Of a stretch of DNA of 64,000 nucleotides, positions 50,296-61,400 are shown one piece after another; within the stretch, counting starts at the first letter, position 1, and each line of letters begins with the position of its first letter. The DNA is from Campylobacterales bacterium (GTDB taxonomy: Bacteria > Campylobacterota > Campylobacteria > Campylobacterales > Sulfurimonadaceae), in NCBI GenBank assembly GCA_014859655.1, contig JACUTT010000001.1, forward strand, positions 59,006-123,005, in the 5' to 3' direction. Under the pieces are notes generated by a model. It saw only the letters and a program-made list of their open reading frames with translations, made no database searches and had not been told where the DNA came from. The translations under genes and the position numbers were made by a program.

Positions 50296-53145
50296 TTATT
50301 TATTTTGACTTATTGTACCACTACTTGATTGTTTTTTATGTAAAGCAAGCTCTTTTTTCAGATACTCGCCCGTATAGGAGCCCATTTTTTTGTAGTCTTT
50401 TGCGATCTCTTCGGGCGTTCCGACACCGACGATGCGCCCCCCCTTTGCCCCGCCTTCAGGCCCCATGTCGATGATGTAGTCTGCATTTTTGATCATGTCG
50501 AGGTTGTGCTCGATCACCAGGACAGAATTGCCCAGTTCGACCAGATGGTGCAGGACATCCGTCAAGCGGTTGACATCATGAAAATGCAGTCCTGTTGTCG
50601 GCTCATCCAGAACATAGAGAGTGTTTCCCGTGTCTTTGCGACTAAGCTCTTTGGAGAGCTTGATGCGCTGTGCTTCCCCGCCCGAAAGGGTGACGGCATT
50701 TTGGCCGAGGGTGATATACCCCAATCCGACGTCATGAAGCGTCTGCATTTTCGCTTTGATCTTTGGTATCGGCGAAAAGAACTCCAGCGCTTCGCTCACG
50801 CTCATGCTCAGCACATCTGCGATGGATTTGCCCTTGTAGAGGATCTCTAGAGTCTGAGGGTTGTAACGCTTGCCGTGGCAGGCGTCGCACTTGACCATGA
50901 TGTCGGGCAAAAAGTGCATCTCGATCTTGATCTCGCCCTCTCCCTGACACTTCTCGCAGCGTCCACCTTTGACGTTGAAACTGAAACGCGAGCTGGTATA
51001 GCCGCGGATCTGCGCCTCTTTTGTCTTGGTAAAGAGAAGGCGCAGTTCATCCATCGCGCCCGTATAGGTCGCGGGATTGGAGCGCGGGGTGCGGCCGATA
51101 GGGCTCTGGTCGAGATAGATCACCTTGTCAAGTGCCTCAAGTCCGTCGATCTCGACGCCTTTGATCTTTTTGACCTTGCGAGCATGGTTGAGAAGCTCCC
51201 GCGCAACAGGAAGAAGGGTCTGCAATATCAGTGATGATTTACCGCTTCCGCTCACCCCGCTGACGCAGACGAGGTTCTTCAGAGGGATCTTGACGGAGAG
51301 GTCGGTAATGTTGTTGATCGTGACGTTTTTGATCTCGATCCACTCCTTCTGGGCGCGGCGAAAAAAGTACTCGATCTGCTTGCGTCCCGAAAGGTAATCC
51401 GCCGTCAGCGTCTTGGCCTTTTTCATCTGCTCGTAAGTGCCCGCAAAAACGACTTCTCCGCCATACTTGCCCGCACCCGGTCCGATGTCTACGATGTAGT
51501 CCGCGTTTTCGATCGTCTCTTTGTCATGCTCGACGACGATGACCGTATTTCCTCTCTCCTGCAAGGATCGCAGGGTACGGATGAGTTTAAGCGTGTCTCT
51601 TTCGTGCAGGCCGATGCTCGGCTCATCCAGGACATACATCACCCCCGTCAGTCCACTTCCTATCTGTGAGGCGATACGGATGCGCTGGGCTTCTCCGCCG
51701 CTTATCGAGCGGGCATCGCGCGAGAGCGAGAGGTAGCCAAGGCCCACGTCGTAGAGGAAAAAGAGCCGCTCGTTGATCTCGTTTAAGATCGGCTCGCCTA
51801 TCATGCGGTTTTGCTCACTGAAATGCGCAAAGTTCTTCTTCTCTTTAAAAAAGGCGTAGGTCTCTTCGATGGGCATACGGATAAGCTCGAAGATCTTTTT
51901 GCCCGCGACATCCACAGCCAGACTCTCCTTGCGCAGACGGTTTCCACCGCATTTGCTGCAAGTCTTCTCGCTCATATAGTCCTGCAGCTCTTTTTCGTCT
52001 TTGAACATATCGTAGGCTATCTTGGTGATGCCGGGCCAGACTCTTTTAATGGGATGATTTTTCCACAAAAAGGGGATCTCGTCGATGCTTCCGTGCAGGA
52101 TCGCTTTTTTCTGGTACTCCTCAAGCTCGGAAAATGGCTTGGTAACAGAGATCTTCTCATGCTCACAAAAGCCCTTCAAAAAGGTGAAGTAGTAGCCCTT
52201 GTTGAAGCCGTAAACGATCTTCACCGCGCCCTTCTCCACGCTCAGGTCAGGGTCAATAATCTTGTCCACATCTAGGGCGTAGCGGATGCCCAGGCCGTCG
52301 CACTCCGTACAGGCACCCTTTGGCGAGTTGAAGGAGAAGGAGAGCGGTTCAAGCGGTTCAAAACTCACCTTACAGTCGTGGCAGGCCATGTGCTCGCTGT
52401 AATGAATCATCTTCTCTTTCAGCCCCACCTCGTCGTGGTTGAGTATCTCAACTTCCAGCTCGCCGTAGCTCTCTTTTAGTGCTTTTTCGACATCCTGGGC
52501 AATGCGTTCGGCATTGTCCTCTTTGATCACGATGCGGTCGATGACGACCTTGATCGTGTGCTTTTTGGTCTTGGAGAGCTCGATCTCCTCGTCCAGACGC
52601 ACCATGACCCCGTCGATCATCGCCCGCACATAACCCTTGGCCGAGAGAGACTCCAGCAGATCGGAAAAACTCCCCTTCTTCTCGCGCACAAGCGGCGCCA
52701 TGATAACGACTTTTGAGTCCAGCGGGAGTTTCGAGACCTGTTCAATGATGTCCGAGGCATTCATCTTTGAGATCGGTTTGGAGCAGATATGGCAGTGCTG
52801 CACGCCGACACGCGCAAAAAGAAGCCTGAAGTAGTCATAGATCTCGGTGATCGTTCCCACCGTCGAGCGGGGGTTTTTGGAGGTAGTCTTCTGATCGATG
52901 GCGATGGCCGGAGTAAGTCCCTCTATCTTGTCGACTTCAGGTTTACCTATCTTGTCGAGGAACTGTCTGGCATAAGAGGAGAGGCTCTCGATGTAGCGGC
53001 GCTGCCCTTCCGCATAGAGAGTGTCGAAGGCAAGGGTGGATTTTCCGCTTCCGCTCAGTCCGGTAAAGACGACCAGGGAGTTTTTCGGGATCTCAAGGGA
53101 GATATTTTTAAGATTATTTTCGCGCGCGCCGGTAATTTTGATCAT
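50296..53145 (-). CDS. uvrA: Excinuclease ABC subunit A (UvrA)
   Basis: UvrA recognises DNA damage in nucleotide excision repair. The 949-residue protein has two ABC modules, with Walker [17 protein letters not shown] and [15 protein letters not shown], signatures [15 protein letters not shown] and [16 protein letters not shown], and Walker [13 protein letters not shown] and [13 protein letters not shown]. Zinc-binding cysteines are seen as [17 protein letters not shown] and CSKCGGNR in the first half, and in [10 protein letters not shown] with [11 protein letters not shown] in the second. Full length. Its ATG overlaps the TSUP permease stop by four bases. Confidence 0.97.
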   Translation of the reverse strand: MIKITGARENNLKNISLEIPKNSLVVFTGLSGSGKSTLAFDTLYAEGQRRYIESLSSYARQFLDKIGKPEVDKIEGLTPAIAIDQKTTSKNPRSTVGTITEIYDYFRLLFARVGVQHCHICSKPISKMNASDIIEQVSKLPLDSKVVIMAPLVREKKGSFSDLLESLSAKGYVRAMIDGVMVRLDEEIELSKTKKHTIKVVIDRIVIKEDNAERIAQDVEKALKESYGELEVEILNHDEVGLKEKMIHYSEHMACHDCKVSFEPLEPLSFSFNSPKGACTECDGLGIRYALDVDKIIDPDLSVEKGAVKIVYGFNKGYYFTFLKGFCEHEKISVTKPFSELEEYQKKAILHGSIDEIPFLWKNHPIKRVWPGITKIAYDMFKDEKELQDYMSEKTCSKCGGNRLRKESLAVDVAGKKIFELIRMPIEETYAFFKEKKNFAHFSEQNRMIGEPILNEINERLFFLYDVGLGYLSLSRDARSISGGEAQRIRIASQIGSGLTGVMYVLDEPSIGLHERDTLKLIRTLRSLQERGNTVIVVEHDKETIENADYIVDIGPGAGKYGGEVVFAGTYEQMKKAKTLTADYLSGRKQIEYFFRRAQKEWIEIKNVTINNITDLSVKIPLKNLVCVSGVSGSGKSSLILQTLLPVARELLNHARKVKKIKGVEIDGLEALDKVIYLDQSPIGRTPRSNPATYTGAMDELRLLFTKTKEAQIRGYTSSRFSFNVKGGRCEKCQGEGEIKIEMHFLPDIMVKCDACHGKRYNPQTLEILYKGKSIADVLSMSVSEALEFFSPIPKIKAKMQTLHDVGLGYITLGQNAVTLSGGEAQRIKLSKELSRKDTGNTLYVLDEPTTGLHFHDVNRLTDVLHHLVELGNSVLVIEHNLDMIKNADYIIDMGPEGGAKGGRIVGVGTPEEIAKDYKKMGSYTGEYLKKELALHKKQSSSGTISQNK

Positions 53146-53861
53146 AGTAGCCTCGTCAATAGATAAGATAGTATTAAAACATAAAAGATAAGAAGCAGAC
53201 GTTTCTGTGCTCTACTTGAGCTCACGCCTGACAACTGGACACCGATATAGACCCCTATCAAGGAGGCTGCGCCGATGAGTGTGCCCTCAAGGTACTGTAT
53301 CTGCCCTGCTATAGAGAGACTGATGAAGCCCGAGATGGACGAAAAGACGACAAAGAAGAGCCCCGCCGAAATCGCTTTTTTAAGCTCGAAATGGAAAAAC
53401 CCGACCAGTATCGGCACCAGCAGAATCGACCCGCCTACCCCGATAGAAATGGCAAATATACCCAGCAGCGTCCCTATAGCAAAGAGAACAAGAGGGTGGA
53501 CGGCCCTGCTGTGTTTGTATTTCGCCGGTTTATAACCCATGCGGACCAAGGCGATCATCACAAAGAGAATGAAGACAAATTCAAGGGTCCGCGAAGACAG
53601 AGCCGAGACTACCCAGCCGCTCAAAAGTGCACCGACAAAGCCGCCTGCTCCGATATAGAGCACCGTTTCAAACTGCAGGGTCCCTTTTTTGAAGTTCAAA
53701 AACGACCCGTACAGAGAACTAAACACCATCTGCACGACAGAGATCCCGATGGCGGTTTTTATGTCATAGCCCATAAACAGCAGCACAGGAACAAGAATAG
53801 TTCCGCCGCCGATGCCAAAAAAGCCCGACAATGCGCCAACGGCTATGCCCAAAAAAATCAT
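53142..53861 (-). CDS. TSUP (TauE/SafE) family membrane permease
   Basis: This 239-residue protein has seven to eight helices and the two TSUP repeats: [20 protein letters not shown] near the N-terminus and [20 protein letters not shown] in the second half, each with the family GxGGG/GxGGS motif. TSUP proteins move sulfite, sulfonates or organic anions. In a sulfur-oxidising relative sulfite export would make sense, but the substrate is unknown. It is placed upstream of uvrA and overlaps it by four bases. Confidence 0.88.
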   Translation of the reverse strand: MIFLGIAVGALSGFFGIGGGTILVPVLLFMGYDIKTAIGISVVQMVFSSLYGSFLNFKKGTLQFETVLYIGAGGFVGALLSGWVVSALSSRTLEFVFILFVMIALVRMGYKPAKYKHSRAVHPLVLFAIGTLLGIFAISIGVGGSILLVPILVGFFHFELKKAISAGLFFVVFSSISGFISLSIAGQIQYLEGTLIGAASLIGVYIGVQLSGVSSSRAQKRLLLIFYVLILSYLLTRLL

Positions 53862-54117
53862 CTCTATTATTAGAAGTAGCTCTATAATTTACTCTTTGTC
53901 GTATTATTTTTATCTCAGAAATACAAAAACGAATAATACTCTACTTTCACTAATCGGGGCATTAAATCTGAATGTAGGCTATCATAGAGAAGCTTTTGTT
54001 CAAGATGCCCTCAATTCGGCGCAACTTTCGATCAAAAAGGATGATTATTAAACTCAAGTTAATTAGATTTTCATATAATTAGATATCTTTCAGAGCCAAT
54101 AATTATCAGGATGAAAC
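53862..54117. other. Intergenic spacer with a possible gene remnant
   Basis: This 256-base spacer lies before the cheX-like gene. A short open stretch on the plus strand (about 53938-54051) reads SLIGALNLNVGYHREAFVQD... and ends DDY-stop; it looks coding in style but has no start or ribosome site of its own, so it may be the tail of a lost gene. The promoter at 54074-54079 follows. Confidence 0.4.
54074..54079 (+). promoter_or_regulatory. -10 element for the cheX-fliN-fliO unit
   Basis: TATAAT, preceded by TTTTCA, 38 bases upstream of the ATG at 54118; CAGGATG serves as ribosome site. No flagellar sigma-54 or sigma-28 motif was noticed. Confidence 0.5.
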
Positions 54118-54540
54118 ATGATCTCACTTATCAAACAGGCTGCTAAAAACTTTCTTCACCATCAGATCGCGCTCGAGAGCCATTTGACGGACACTTTGTC
54201 GCATGTGAGAACGATTATTGCTTCTATAGACGTTAAGCTGGATGACGGGGAGATAAAGACTGTCTACCTTGGGTTTAACGAAGGGCTAATTAAAGAGATT
54301 GTTTCTGTCTATCTTGGCGAAGATGAGGCAGACGAGCAGACGATGAAAGACATGACCCTCGAATCCACCAACATGATCGTAGGAAGCGCAAAAGTATTGG
54401 CGGAAGAAGCTGAAAAAGAGCACTTTATGATCACCACGCCTGAGTTCAAAGCGATTGAGACATTTCATAACTGCCAGTGCAGCGAGATCTCGATCCTGCA
54501 AACGCACAAAGAGGCTTTGATAATCGGTATTAAGGGATAA
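54118..54540 (+). CDS. CheX/CheC-like chemotaxis phosphatase domain protein
   Basis: This 140-residue protein of the CheC/CheX fold has KTVYLGFNEGLIKEIVSVYL followed by MTLESTNMIVGSAKVLAEEA, where the conserved E(x2)N of the phosphatase helix is present (ESTN). It would dephosphorylate CheY-P or modulate motor output. It is five bases ahead of fliN, and the pairing suggests it replaces the CheC-like part found fused in FliY proteins; that is inference. Confidence 0.75.
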   Translation: MISLIKQAAKNFLHHQIALESHLTDTLSHVRTIIASIDVKLDDGEIKTVYLGFNEGLIKEIVSVYLGEDEADEQTMKDMTLESTNMIVGSAKVLAEEAEKEHFMITTPEFKAIETFHNCQCSEISILQTHKEALIIGIKG

Positions 54541-54545
54541 GCCAT

Positions 54546-54914
54546 ATGGCAGAAGAAAAAGAGAAGACACTCCAAGAACAGATGGCCGAAGACAGCCTCT
54601 CAAACATAAATCTAAATGCCGAAGAGCTCAAAGAGCTGGCATGGATGAATTATGAGGGGCTGCTTGACATGAAGGTCGAGTTCATTGCCGATCTGGGGCA
54701 GACGACGCTGAGCATCAAAGAGATTTTAGCGCTTCAAAAAGGCTCCGTCATCGACCTGGGAAAACCCGCGGGTGAAAGTGTGGAAGCCTACGTCAACAAC
54801 CGCATCATAGGCAAGGGAGAGGTTATGGTCTATGAAAAGAACCTCGCTATCCGTATCAACGAGGTACTTGATTCTACCTCGGTTATCTATTATCTATCGA
54901 AAGAGCGTTTATGA
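54546..54914 (+). CDS. fliN: Flagellar motor switch protein FliN
   Basis: This 122-residue protein is part of the C-ring that sets motor direction and aids export. The FliN/SpoA domain is in residues ~45-115: LLDMKVEFIADLGQTTLSIK, LQKGSVIDLGKPAGESVEAY and NNRIIGKGEVMVYEKNLAIR. The N-terminal 40 residues are acidic and mostly helical. Its stop overlaps the start of the next gene (ATGA). Confidence 0.93.
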   Translation: MAEEKEKTLQEQMAEDSLSNINLNAEELKELAWMNYEGLLDMKVEFIADLGQTTLSIKEILALQKGSVIDLGKPAGESVEAYVNNRIIGKGEVMVYEKNLAIRINEVLDSTSVIYYLSKERL

Positions 54915-55762
54915 GATTTTTCCTTTTGCTGCTGCTGCCCTATCTTCTTTTCGGATCGAAAATCCTCTCCTATAACATCTATGAGCGTTCAAACAGGGTC
55001 GACATCATGCTCACCTTTGACACGCCCTACGAAGGAAGGCTCTCGCAGATCAGGCAAGGTGACAAGATCGTTTTAAAGCTCCAGGACGCCTCCATCGAAG
55101 TACCCAAGATCAAGAACATCAACACCTCTTATCTACATAAGATGACGATCACGCCGATCAACGCACACACAGAGATCATCCTTGAGACGGCTTCGAGCGT
55201 AGCCATGAGCGTTTCCAAGACCAGTGATGCTTACGGTCTGCGCCTGCGGTTCAACAAAGAAGCATCTGCTGGCAAAAACGAGAGCATACGAACCGATCCC
55301 GCGACAGGAACAGCTTCTCTGCCGACTAAAAAAACCAATGATTTCAATGACTCCTACTATGTCGTCATTGCTATTTTGCTTATCGGTATTCTCATCATGC
55401 TCTGGCTTAAGAAAAAGATGGGCGTGACGCCGACCAAAGGCAAGACGCCCTGGCTCTTCAAAGGCGCCGCAAAAAAAGAGGGGATCAGCGTGCGTTTTCA
55501 AAAACCGCTTGATCCCAAAAACCGTGTCGTTATGATCGATTATGAGGGACAGAGCTATCTTGCCGTGATCGGCAGCTCCAATGTGCTTCTTGACAAGTAC
55601 AAAGGAAACAAGCCGGTGACTTCGCAAAGCGAGTTCGACAAGCTGCTTGATGAGAACAGAACAGAGCTTGACTCCTATCTGCGCCTTGACAACGTCGCAG
55701 AAGTAGAGCCGCTTGAGTCTTACAAAGAGAAGGCTTCAGGAAAATTTCCCGAGTTCGCCTAA
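54911..55762 (+). CDS. FliO-like flagellar export protein with an AMIN-like periplasmic domain
   Basis: The protein has 283 residues. It has a signal peptide (MRFFLLLLLPYLLFGSK), a periplasmic beta domain (about 20-115: SYNIYERSNRVDIMLTFDTP, KIVLKLQDASIEVPK), a linker, one membrane helix (YYVVIAILLIGILIMLWLKK, around 150-170), and a cytosolic part with FQKPLDPKNRVVMIDYEGQS and YLAVIGSSNVLLDKY, matching the FliO core. FliO assists FliP assembly in the flagellar export gate. The periplasmic domain is an addition typical of this phylum. It overlaps fliN by four bases. Confidence 0.78.
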   Translation: MRFFLLLLLPYLLFGSKILSYNIYERSNRVDIMLTFDTPYEGRLSQIRQGDKIVLKLQDASIEVPKIKNINTSYLHKMTITPINAHTEIILETASSVAMSVSKTSDAYGLRLRFNKEASAGKNESIRTDPATGTASLPTKKTNDFNDSYYVVIAILLIGILIMLWLKKKMGVTPTKGKTPWLFKGAAKKEGISVRFQKPLDPKNRVVMIDYEGQSYLAVIGSSNVLLDKYKGNKPVTSQSEFDKLLDENRTELDSYLRLDNVAEVEPLESYKEKASGKFPEFA

Positions 55763-55780
55763 GACTTTATGCCCATTTTC

Positions 55781-56725
55781 TTACGACTCTTCGGTCGTAT
55801 CATAGAAGTTTTCCAGCACGTCTCTGAACTCCCCAATATCGTTGATACTGTTCACCTGATTTCTCAAAAACGAGGCACCTTTGAGCCCCTTGCAGTAGGT
55901 GTGAATATGCTTTCTAAACATCGCCACCCCGTGAGCTCCGTAGAACTCCACCATCTTGTCGTAGTGTTCTAGCACGATTTCTTTTTTAAGCGCGAGCGAG
56001 ACCTCTTTTTCGCCTGTTTTGAGTTGGTGGAAGATCCACGGCTGGCCGATGGCGCCGCGCCCTATCATCAGACCGTCGGCCTTGGTATGTTCCAAAACCC
56101 ATTGCGCCTTCTCATAAGAGGTGATATCTCCGTTGGCGATCACGGGTATGCGCAAGGCGGCCTTAACCTCTGCTATAGCGTCGTAGTCGACCTCAGATTT
56201 GAACCGTCCTGCGCGGGTGCGACCGTGTACGGCAATGAAGTCAGCGCCCGCTTCCTCCACGACCTTGGCGATCTCGAGATGGTTGTTCTCGCTGAATCCC
56301 AGGCGTATCTTAACACTGGTATAGGGCTTGTTAGAGGTCTTTTTGATCGTCTCGATCAGACGGCCCATCTGATCCAGGTCGCGTAGCAGCGATGAGCCCG
56401 AGCCTCCGCCAACGACTTTTGGTACAGGACAGCCGCAGTTGAAGTCGATGACGTCTATCCCCTCTTGGGTGTTGAGAAACTCCACTGCGCCGCGCACCAC
56501 ATCTATCTCCCCTCCCGCGATCTGCACCGAATAGGGATCTTCATGGCTATTTTTTTCAAGCATTTTTATCGACTTCTCAGAGCCATGGATCAGAGCATTC
56601 GAACTGACCATCTCCGATACGGTGAGGTCTGCGCCGAATTTTTTCACAACAGCGCGAAAAGGAAGGTCCGTATAGCCTGCCAGAGGCGCCAAAACATATA
56701 GAGTTTTATCAAAAGAGAGTTTCAT
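55781..56725 (-). CDS. dusB: tRNA-dihydrouridine synthase (DusB type)
   Basis: This FMN enzyme reduces uridines in the tRNA D-loop. The 314-residue protein has LAPLAGYTDLPFRAVVKKFG, MVSSNALIHGSEKS, DFNCGCPVPKVVGGGSGSSL with the catalytic Cys, VHGRTRAGRFKSEVDYDAIA, IPVIANGDITSYEKA, and MIGRGAIGQPWIFHQL. A short inverted repeat TACGAC-TCTTCG-GTCGTA at 55782-55799 overlaps its stop codon. Single gene. Confidence 0.92.
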   Translation of the reverse strand: MKLSFDKTLYVLAPLAGYTDLPFRAVVKKFGADLTVSEMVSSNALIHGSEKSIKMLEKNSHEDPYSVQIAGGEIDVVRGAVEFLNTQEGIDVIDFNCGCPVPKVVGGGSGSSLLRDLDQMGRLIETIKKTSNKPYTSVKIRLGFSENNHLEIAKVVEEAGADFIAVHGRTRAGRFKSEVDYDAIAEVKAALRIPVIANGDITSYEKAQWVLEHTKADGLMIGRGAIGQPWIFHQLKTGEKEVSLALKKEIVLEHYDKMVEFYGAHGVAMFRKHIHTYCKGLKGASFLRNQVNSINDIGEFRDVLENFYDTTEES

Positions 56726-56814
56726 AATATAAATATATCCTCGAAATAATTGCGAAACTATATCAAACTTATGCCCTCTCTTTGTTAAATTTATTTTCCT
56801 AATATTCTTTAATA

Positions 56815-56822
56815 GCTATAAT
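56815..56822 (+). promoter_or_regulatory. -10 element for yebC
   Basis: GCTATAAT (TATAAT at 56817-56822) about 29 bases upstream of the ATG, preceded by an AT-rich stretch; AAGGAT serves as ribosome site. Confidence 0.55.
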
Positions 56823-56850
56823 ACGCGCAATTTACACAAGGATAATTTTT

Positions 56851-57561
56851 ATGGGAAGAGCCTTTGAGTACCGCAAAGCATCAAAAGAAAAACGTTGGGG
56901 AAATATGTCACGTGTATTTCCTAAACTTGGAAAAGCGATAGAAAAAGCAGCAAAAGAGGGCGGAAGCGACCCTGATATGAATCCTAAACTCCGTACGGCG
57001 ATACTCAACGCCAAAGCGGAAAACATGCCCAAAGACAATATTACTGCCGCGATAAAGCGTGCTTCGGGCAAAGACGCCAAAGATATGATCGAGGTCAACT
57101 TTGAGGGCAAGGGACCGAACGGCACGATGTTTATCGTGGAGTGCCTTACCGACAACAACACCCGCACTGTCGCCAATGTCAAAAACATCATCAACAAAAA
57201 CGGCGGAGAGATGCTGAATAAGGGCGCACTGGACTTTATGTTCACCCGAAAGGCGATCTTTGAGTTCAAACTTCCCGAAGGCAAAGATCTTGAAGAGCTG
57301 GAAATGGAGCTCATCGACGGCGGTCTTGAGGAGCTTGAAGAAGAGGAAGGCGAGTGCATCGCCTACGCCGACTACGGTGACTTCGGAAACCTTAACCACG
57401 CGATAGAAGAACTGGGGCTTGAGATCACCAAGGCAACTCTGGAATATGTCTCCAATACGCCTATAAGCCTGAGCGAAGAGCAGCTTGAAGAGCTCAGCAA
57501 GATCACGGAAAAGCTTGAAGATGATGAAGATGTGCAGGCGGTCTATACCAACCTCGGTTAA
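56851..57561 (+). CDS. yebC: YebC/PmpR/TACO1-family protein
   Basis: This is a 236-residue protein of the YebC family, reported as transcriptional regulators and, more recently, as factors that help ribosomes through proline stretches. It begins [20 protein letters not shown] (many relatives begin MAGHSKW), then [37 protein letters not shown], and the acidic C-terminal domain [20 protein letters not shown] region. Length is normal. Its TAA and the stop of the convergent toprim gene share the palindrome TTAA at 57558-57561. Confidence 0.92.
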   Translation: MGRAFEYRKASKEKRWGNMSRVFPKLGKAIEKAAKEGGSDPDMNPKLRTAILNAKAENMPKDNITAAIKRASGKDAKDMIEVNFEGKGPNGTMFIVECLTDNNTRTVANVKNIINKNGGEMLNKGALDFMFTRKAIFEFKLPEGKDLEELEMELIDGGLEELEEEEGECIAYADYGDFGNLNHAIEELGLEITKATLEYVSNTPISLSEEQLEELSKITEKLEDDEDVQAVYTNLG

Positions 57562-58424
57562 AGATGCTCTTCGTTGAGGCCGATCAAAAACTCCTGATGC
57601 AAGGAGCGCTTTGCCTGATGAAGCAGATCGATAAAGCTCTGCAGATAAGGCTCCTCACTGTTAAGTCCAGGGTATTTCCTGCTGTGCATGAAATAATCCC
57701 GGCTGCTCCCCTGTTTCAATAAACCTGCAATACCTTCAGGAATAAAAAAGCGGTGTCGCTCATGAGAGAGCCTCGGCACAACCTCATTGAGGTAAATATG
57801 CACGCCGGCGAGGTCAAAATCGCCAAAATGAAGATAGTCGTTCCTGCACTGCGCCACAAAATCAAGCATCCCTGCATTGCGATAGATAAAGAGCTTTTTT
57901 CTCTTAGCATCAAAAAGAGTTTTCTGCGCCTGTATCATCGTCAGGTTCTCAAAGTTCTCAACCCCCACAAGCAAAATATCCTCTGCGATCTCAAGGGCCG
58001 CACTTTTATGCACAAAGAGCGCACTTTTTGAAGGGGTTTGCAGTCTTGTCTTCTGTGCATCGATACTGATATCAAGAGCCTCAAACGAGGCGATATAGAG
58101 GCCGGACTGCACCTGCGTCTTGTGCACTTTCGAATCCGAACTCGCCTGCGCGTTCTCGCTGCGGCTGCGTTCATCTTTCTGCGCGGCGTTGATATACAAG
58201 TCAAGATCATTGATCGCATAATACTCTTTTAAAAAAGTCCCGAGCCGTCTTTCATCGCTCAGCCAGATGACACGGCTTCGTTTTCCCGTGATCTGTACAC
58301 GAACAACGCCGTTCTCCTCAAGCGCGTCCAGCAAGTTCTTGTCGCTGATCACACTTCCCTTGAGTCTCTTTTCCTTGGCTAGTCTTTGAAGGGCTGCAGC
58401 CAAAGAGAGGGAGAGCTTTTTCAT
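57558..58424 (-). CDS. Toprim nuclease subunit of a Wadjet-like system (JetD/MksG-like)
   Basis: This 288-residue protein is the last gene of the operon. The toprim domain is C-terminal: the catalytic Glu in [14 protein letters not shown] (E156) and the DxD pair in [17 protein letters not shown] (D202 and D204), as in DUF2220-type proteins. Residues 1-60 look like a small helical or winged-helix domain ([20 protein letters not shown]), followed by a Ser-rich, charged linker near 80-105. JetD proteins described so far are usually nearer 380-400 residues, so this one is compact. Its ATG overlaps the SMC gene stop by four bases. In characterised systems JetD cuts the plasmid DNA extruded by the SMC complex. 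Confidence 0.82.
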   Translation of the reverse strand: MKKLSLSLAAALQRLAKEKRLKGSVISDKNLLDALEENGVVRVQITGKRSRVIWLSDERRLGTFLKEYYAINDLDLYINAAQKDERSRSENAQASSDSKVHKTQVQSGLYIASFEALDISIDAQKTRLQTPSKSALFVHKSAALEIAEDILLVGVENFENLTMIQAQKTLFDAKRKKLFIYRNAGMLDFVAQCRNDYLHFGDFDLAGVHIYLNEVVPRLSHERHRFFIPEGIAGLLKQGSSRDYFMHSRKYPGLNSEEPYLQSFIDLLHQAKRSLHQEFLIGLNEEHL

Positions 58425-61400
58425 TGTTGAGAGACCAGCCTTCGCACTATGGTCTGATGGCGCTCGTTTGTAGAGAGCATATAGAGGCGTTTATAGGTCG
58501 AGACCAGTTTCTCATCCGGCGCGCCGTTGACAAAACGGATCTTCTTGTTGTTGGCATAAGCAATCAGCTCTTTGAGGTAGGCCGGAGAGAGGATGCCGAC
58601 CTCATCGAGTATACAGTGGAAATAGACAGAGGCCTCGTGTTTCGCCGACTGTTTTCGCGCCAGAGAGAGCATGGCAATGTTGACCATCGCCTTGACCATG
58701 ACATCCGTTCCGTTCGAGCCAATGCCATCCAAAGATGAGACAAACCCTGTGTCATTGCCGTTCTCCACCGCCCTAAACTCCAGGACAAAACTCTCGTCAA
58801 GACTCAAAGAGTCCTCCTTCTCTTCGCTTAGATACCTCGCCAGTTCGTCGAGATGCCGGAGCGCTTTGTGATTGAACTGCCAGTCTATCTCCTGGGTGAA
58901 GAGGTTGATCTCATTGCCGTAGGGGTTCTCATCGACCAGTTTTCCTATCGCCTTGAGAACATTCAGAAGAAGGTTGTCGCTCTCTTTATAACGCAGCTCA
59001 ATTGAGCGGATGACCTTGATGCCCTGAAGGTCCTGTAGGGTCTTGTTGATCTTATTGACTGTTTTCGAGATCTCTCCCTCGGCTTTTAGCAGCTGTGCGA
59101 TCTCCGAAGAGAGATGGCGCAGCGTCATCGTAAACTCTTTAGCCACCTGCTCTTTATAGGTTTCGATCTTGTTTTCAAGCACAAAAGATTTCAGTTTCTG
59201 CGCAGAGTCCAGGATCTCTCTGTCCTCATCCGTAGAAGGGGCGTAGAGGTTAAAAATGTTATGCAGACTGATGGACAAGAAGGCACGATTGAGCTTTTTT
59301 CGCAGCTTCTCTTTTGAGCTGGCATGTTCAAAGCCAAGGTCACGCAGCCGGTCTATCATATCGCTAAGATTTTCTTCATTCGCCTGCGATGAGGAGTTCT
59401 CGATCAGCAGACTCAGCTGGGCATACAGTGCCGACTCCTTAAAAGAGGCGTAGGCCTTGAGGTCTTTTTGCAAGAGTGTGACTTCAGAAGTATGTTCGTC
59501 TTTCTTCTGCTCGATCTGTGTTTTTGCACTCGTATAGGCCGCTTTCAAGGAGAGAAAATTCTGCTCTTCCTCCTTGATCTGAGTACTTAGAGTCACCAGA
59601 TCTCTTCTCTTCTGTCCAAGCGTAGAGAAGATTCGCTTCTGGTCGATTCGGTACTCCGCGATAAGCTCAGAAAAGGCCTCGATCTTTGAAATTTCGGCTT
59701 GTTTAAGATCTATCTCTTCATGGTAGCGCTTCAACAGTTCCGCGTCCACACCGCCTTTTATCAGCGTCTGCTGCTCTTGCTCTCTTATCTGCTCCAGCTT
59801 CTTGTCGCACTCAGCCTTGATCTCGGCTCCCGCCTCGTTTTTGCCGCGCAGTGCCTCCTCTTTGGAGAGTTCCAAGCGTGCTCGTCTCTCCTTCAGCTCT
59901 GTTTTGAGGGCATGAAGCTCAGTGTGAAGCGCCTGGCTTGCCTCGTCAAACACCCGCTTGTGTTCACTGTAGCCTTTCTGCTGCTCTTCTTTCTGCGCCC
60001 GAGCAAGCACTATAGCTGCTTTTTTCTGCTCATCGGCAGCTTTACTGACCTGTTCAAAGCGCTCTGAAAGAAGAAGGCTCTTTTGTTCGCACTGAGGAAG
60101 AAGGCGAAGATGCTCGTCGATAAGCGTTTTGATGCTCCCCTGCTCCCGGCGAAGGGCATTCATCTCATTGCGGCATCTGTTTTCGATCTCCTCTTGTTGG
60201 AAGAGATACTGGGAGTCCATCTTCCTAAGACGTTCTTCGCAGGCATGCAGGCTGATCGTAACCGCGTTCTCCTCGTAGGCGGAGATGTCCAGAGCGGAGC
60301 AGTCAATGCGTAGTCCTAGCAATGTACCGTCCCCTAAGGAGAGGGAGGGATTGAGTCCCTCGGCGTGAAGGATCTCCTCTTTCAACAAAGCGCAGAGCGT
60401 CGAAGCCTCTTTGAAACCGCTCTCTCTCATATAGCCCAGTAGAGATGCCGCATTCAGGTTTTTGTGCTTGAGCAGGAGGGCGATCTCGCCCTTGAGCGAA
60501 CGGGTCTCTTTCTCGTGCTGATGCAAAAGGGCTTGCAGATCAAAGACCTTCGACTGTTCCGCGGAGTAGATCTTTTCGGAGAGCTTTTCAGCCTTAGACT
60601 GTTCCAACAAAAGCGCAGACTTCACTTCGCTGTAGGCGCGTTGGGCCTCGTGAAATTCACTCTTCGCACTCTCGATCTTTTCCTTCTCAAAGGATCTGTT
60701 TTGAATGATCTGTTCATTCGTCTGTGCCTCGCTTAGCCTCTCTTTTGCCTCGGATAGCTCTTGAGAGAGGCGCTGAAGTGCCACCTCTCGCTTGTTGTTA
60801 TGCTCGCTGTAACGCGTCTGCTCTTCGTGCATCAACAGCGCATTCTCTTTGTTATAGGCGCTCTCGATCTCGCTGAGCTCAACGCGAAGTCTCTGCTCCT
60901 TCTCGCGAAGACTCCTCATCTCCTCCTCGCGCATCGCATCAAAACGCTCACTCAAAGAGCCCTTGTCATCAAGAAGTTTTCCAAGCTGCTGTTGCAGCGC
61001 TGCAAGCTCTTCGCCAAGACGCGGTTTTTTCTCCCACAGCGCGAGTTTCTCTTTTATTCGGGCTTTTTCATACTCCTTCTCTTTGGCCTCCGCCTCCTTG
61101 ATCTCCCTCTCCAGACCGCCCTGCTCTTTGAGGTTCTTCTCATGTTTGTCCAGGTAGCTGCTCAGCTCGCTCTCATAGGTGCCTGTCAAGGCCAAAAGCT
61201 CCGCTTGAATGGCGAGGCTTGTGGCTTTTACGCTTTCGAGCTCCTCTTCGGCAAGCTTGGCGTTCGCTCCCAGCGCCAGCGCATTTTTATGAAGCAAACT
61301 GCCCTGCTCTTCGTACACGCCCAAGGCTGAGACCGCTTCGTGGATATGCACGCTGTTCTTCTCGAAAGAGCTGATATCGTCATGCTTGGTGCGGAAGTCG

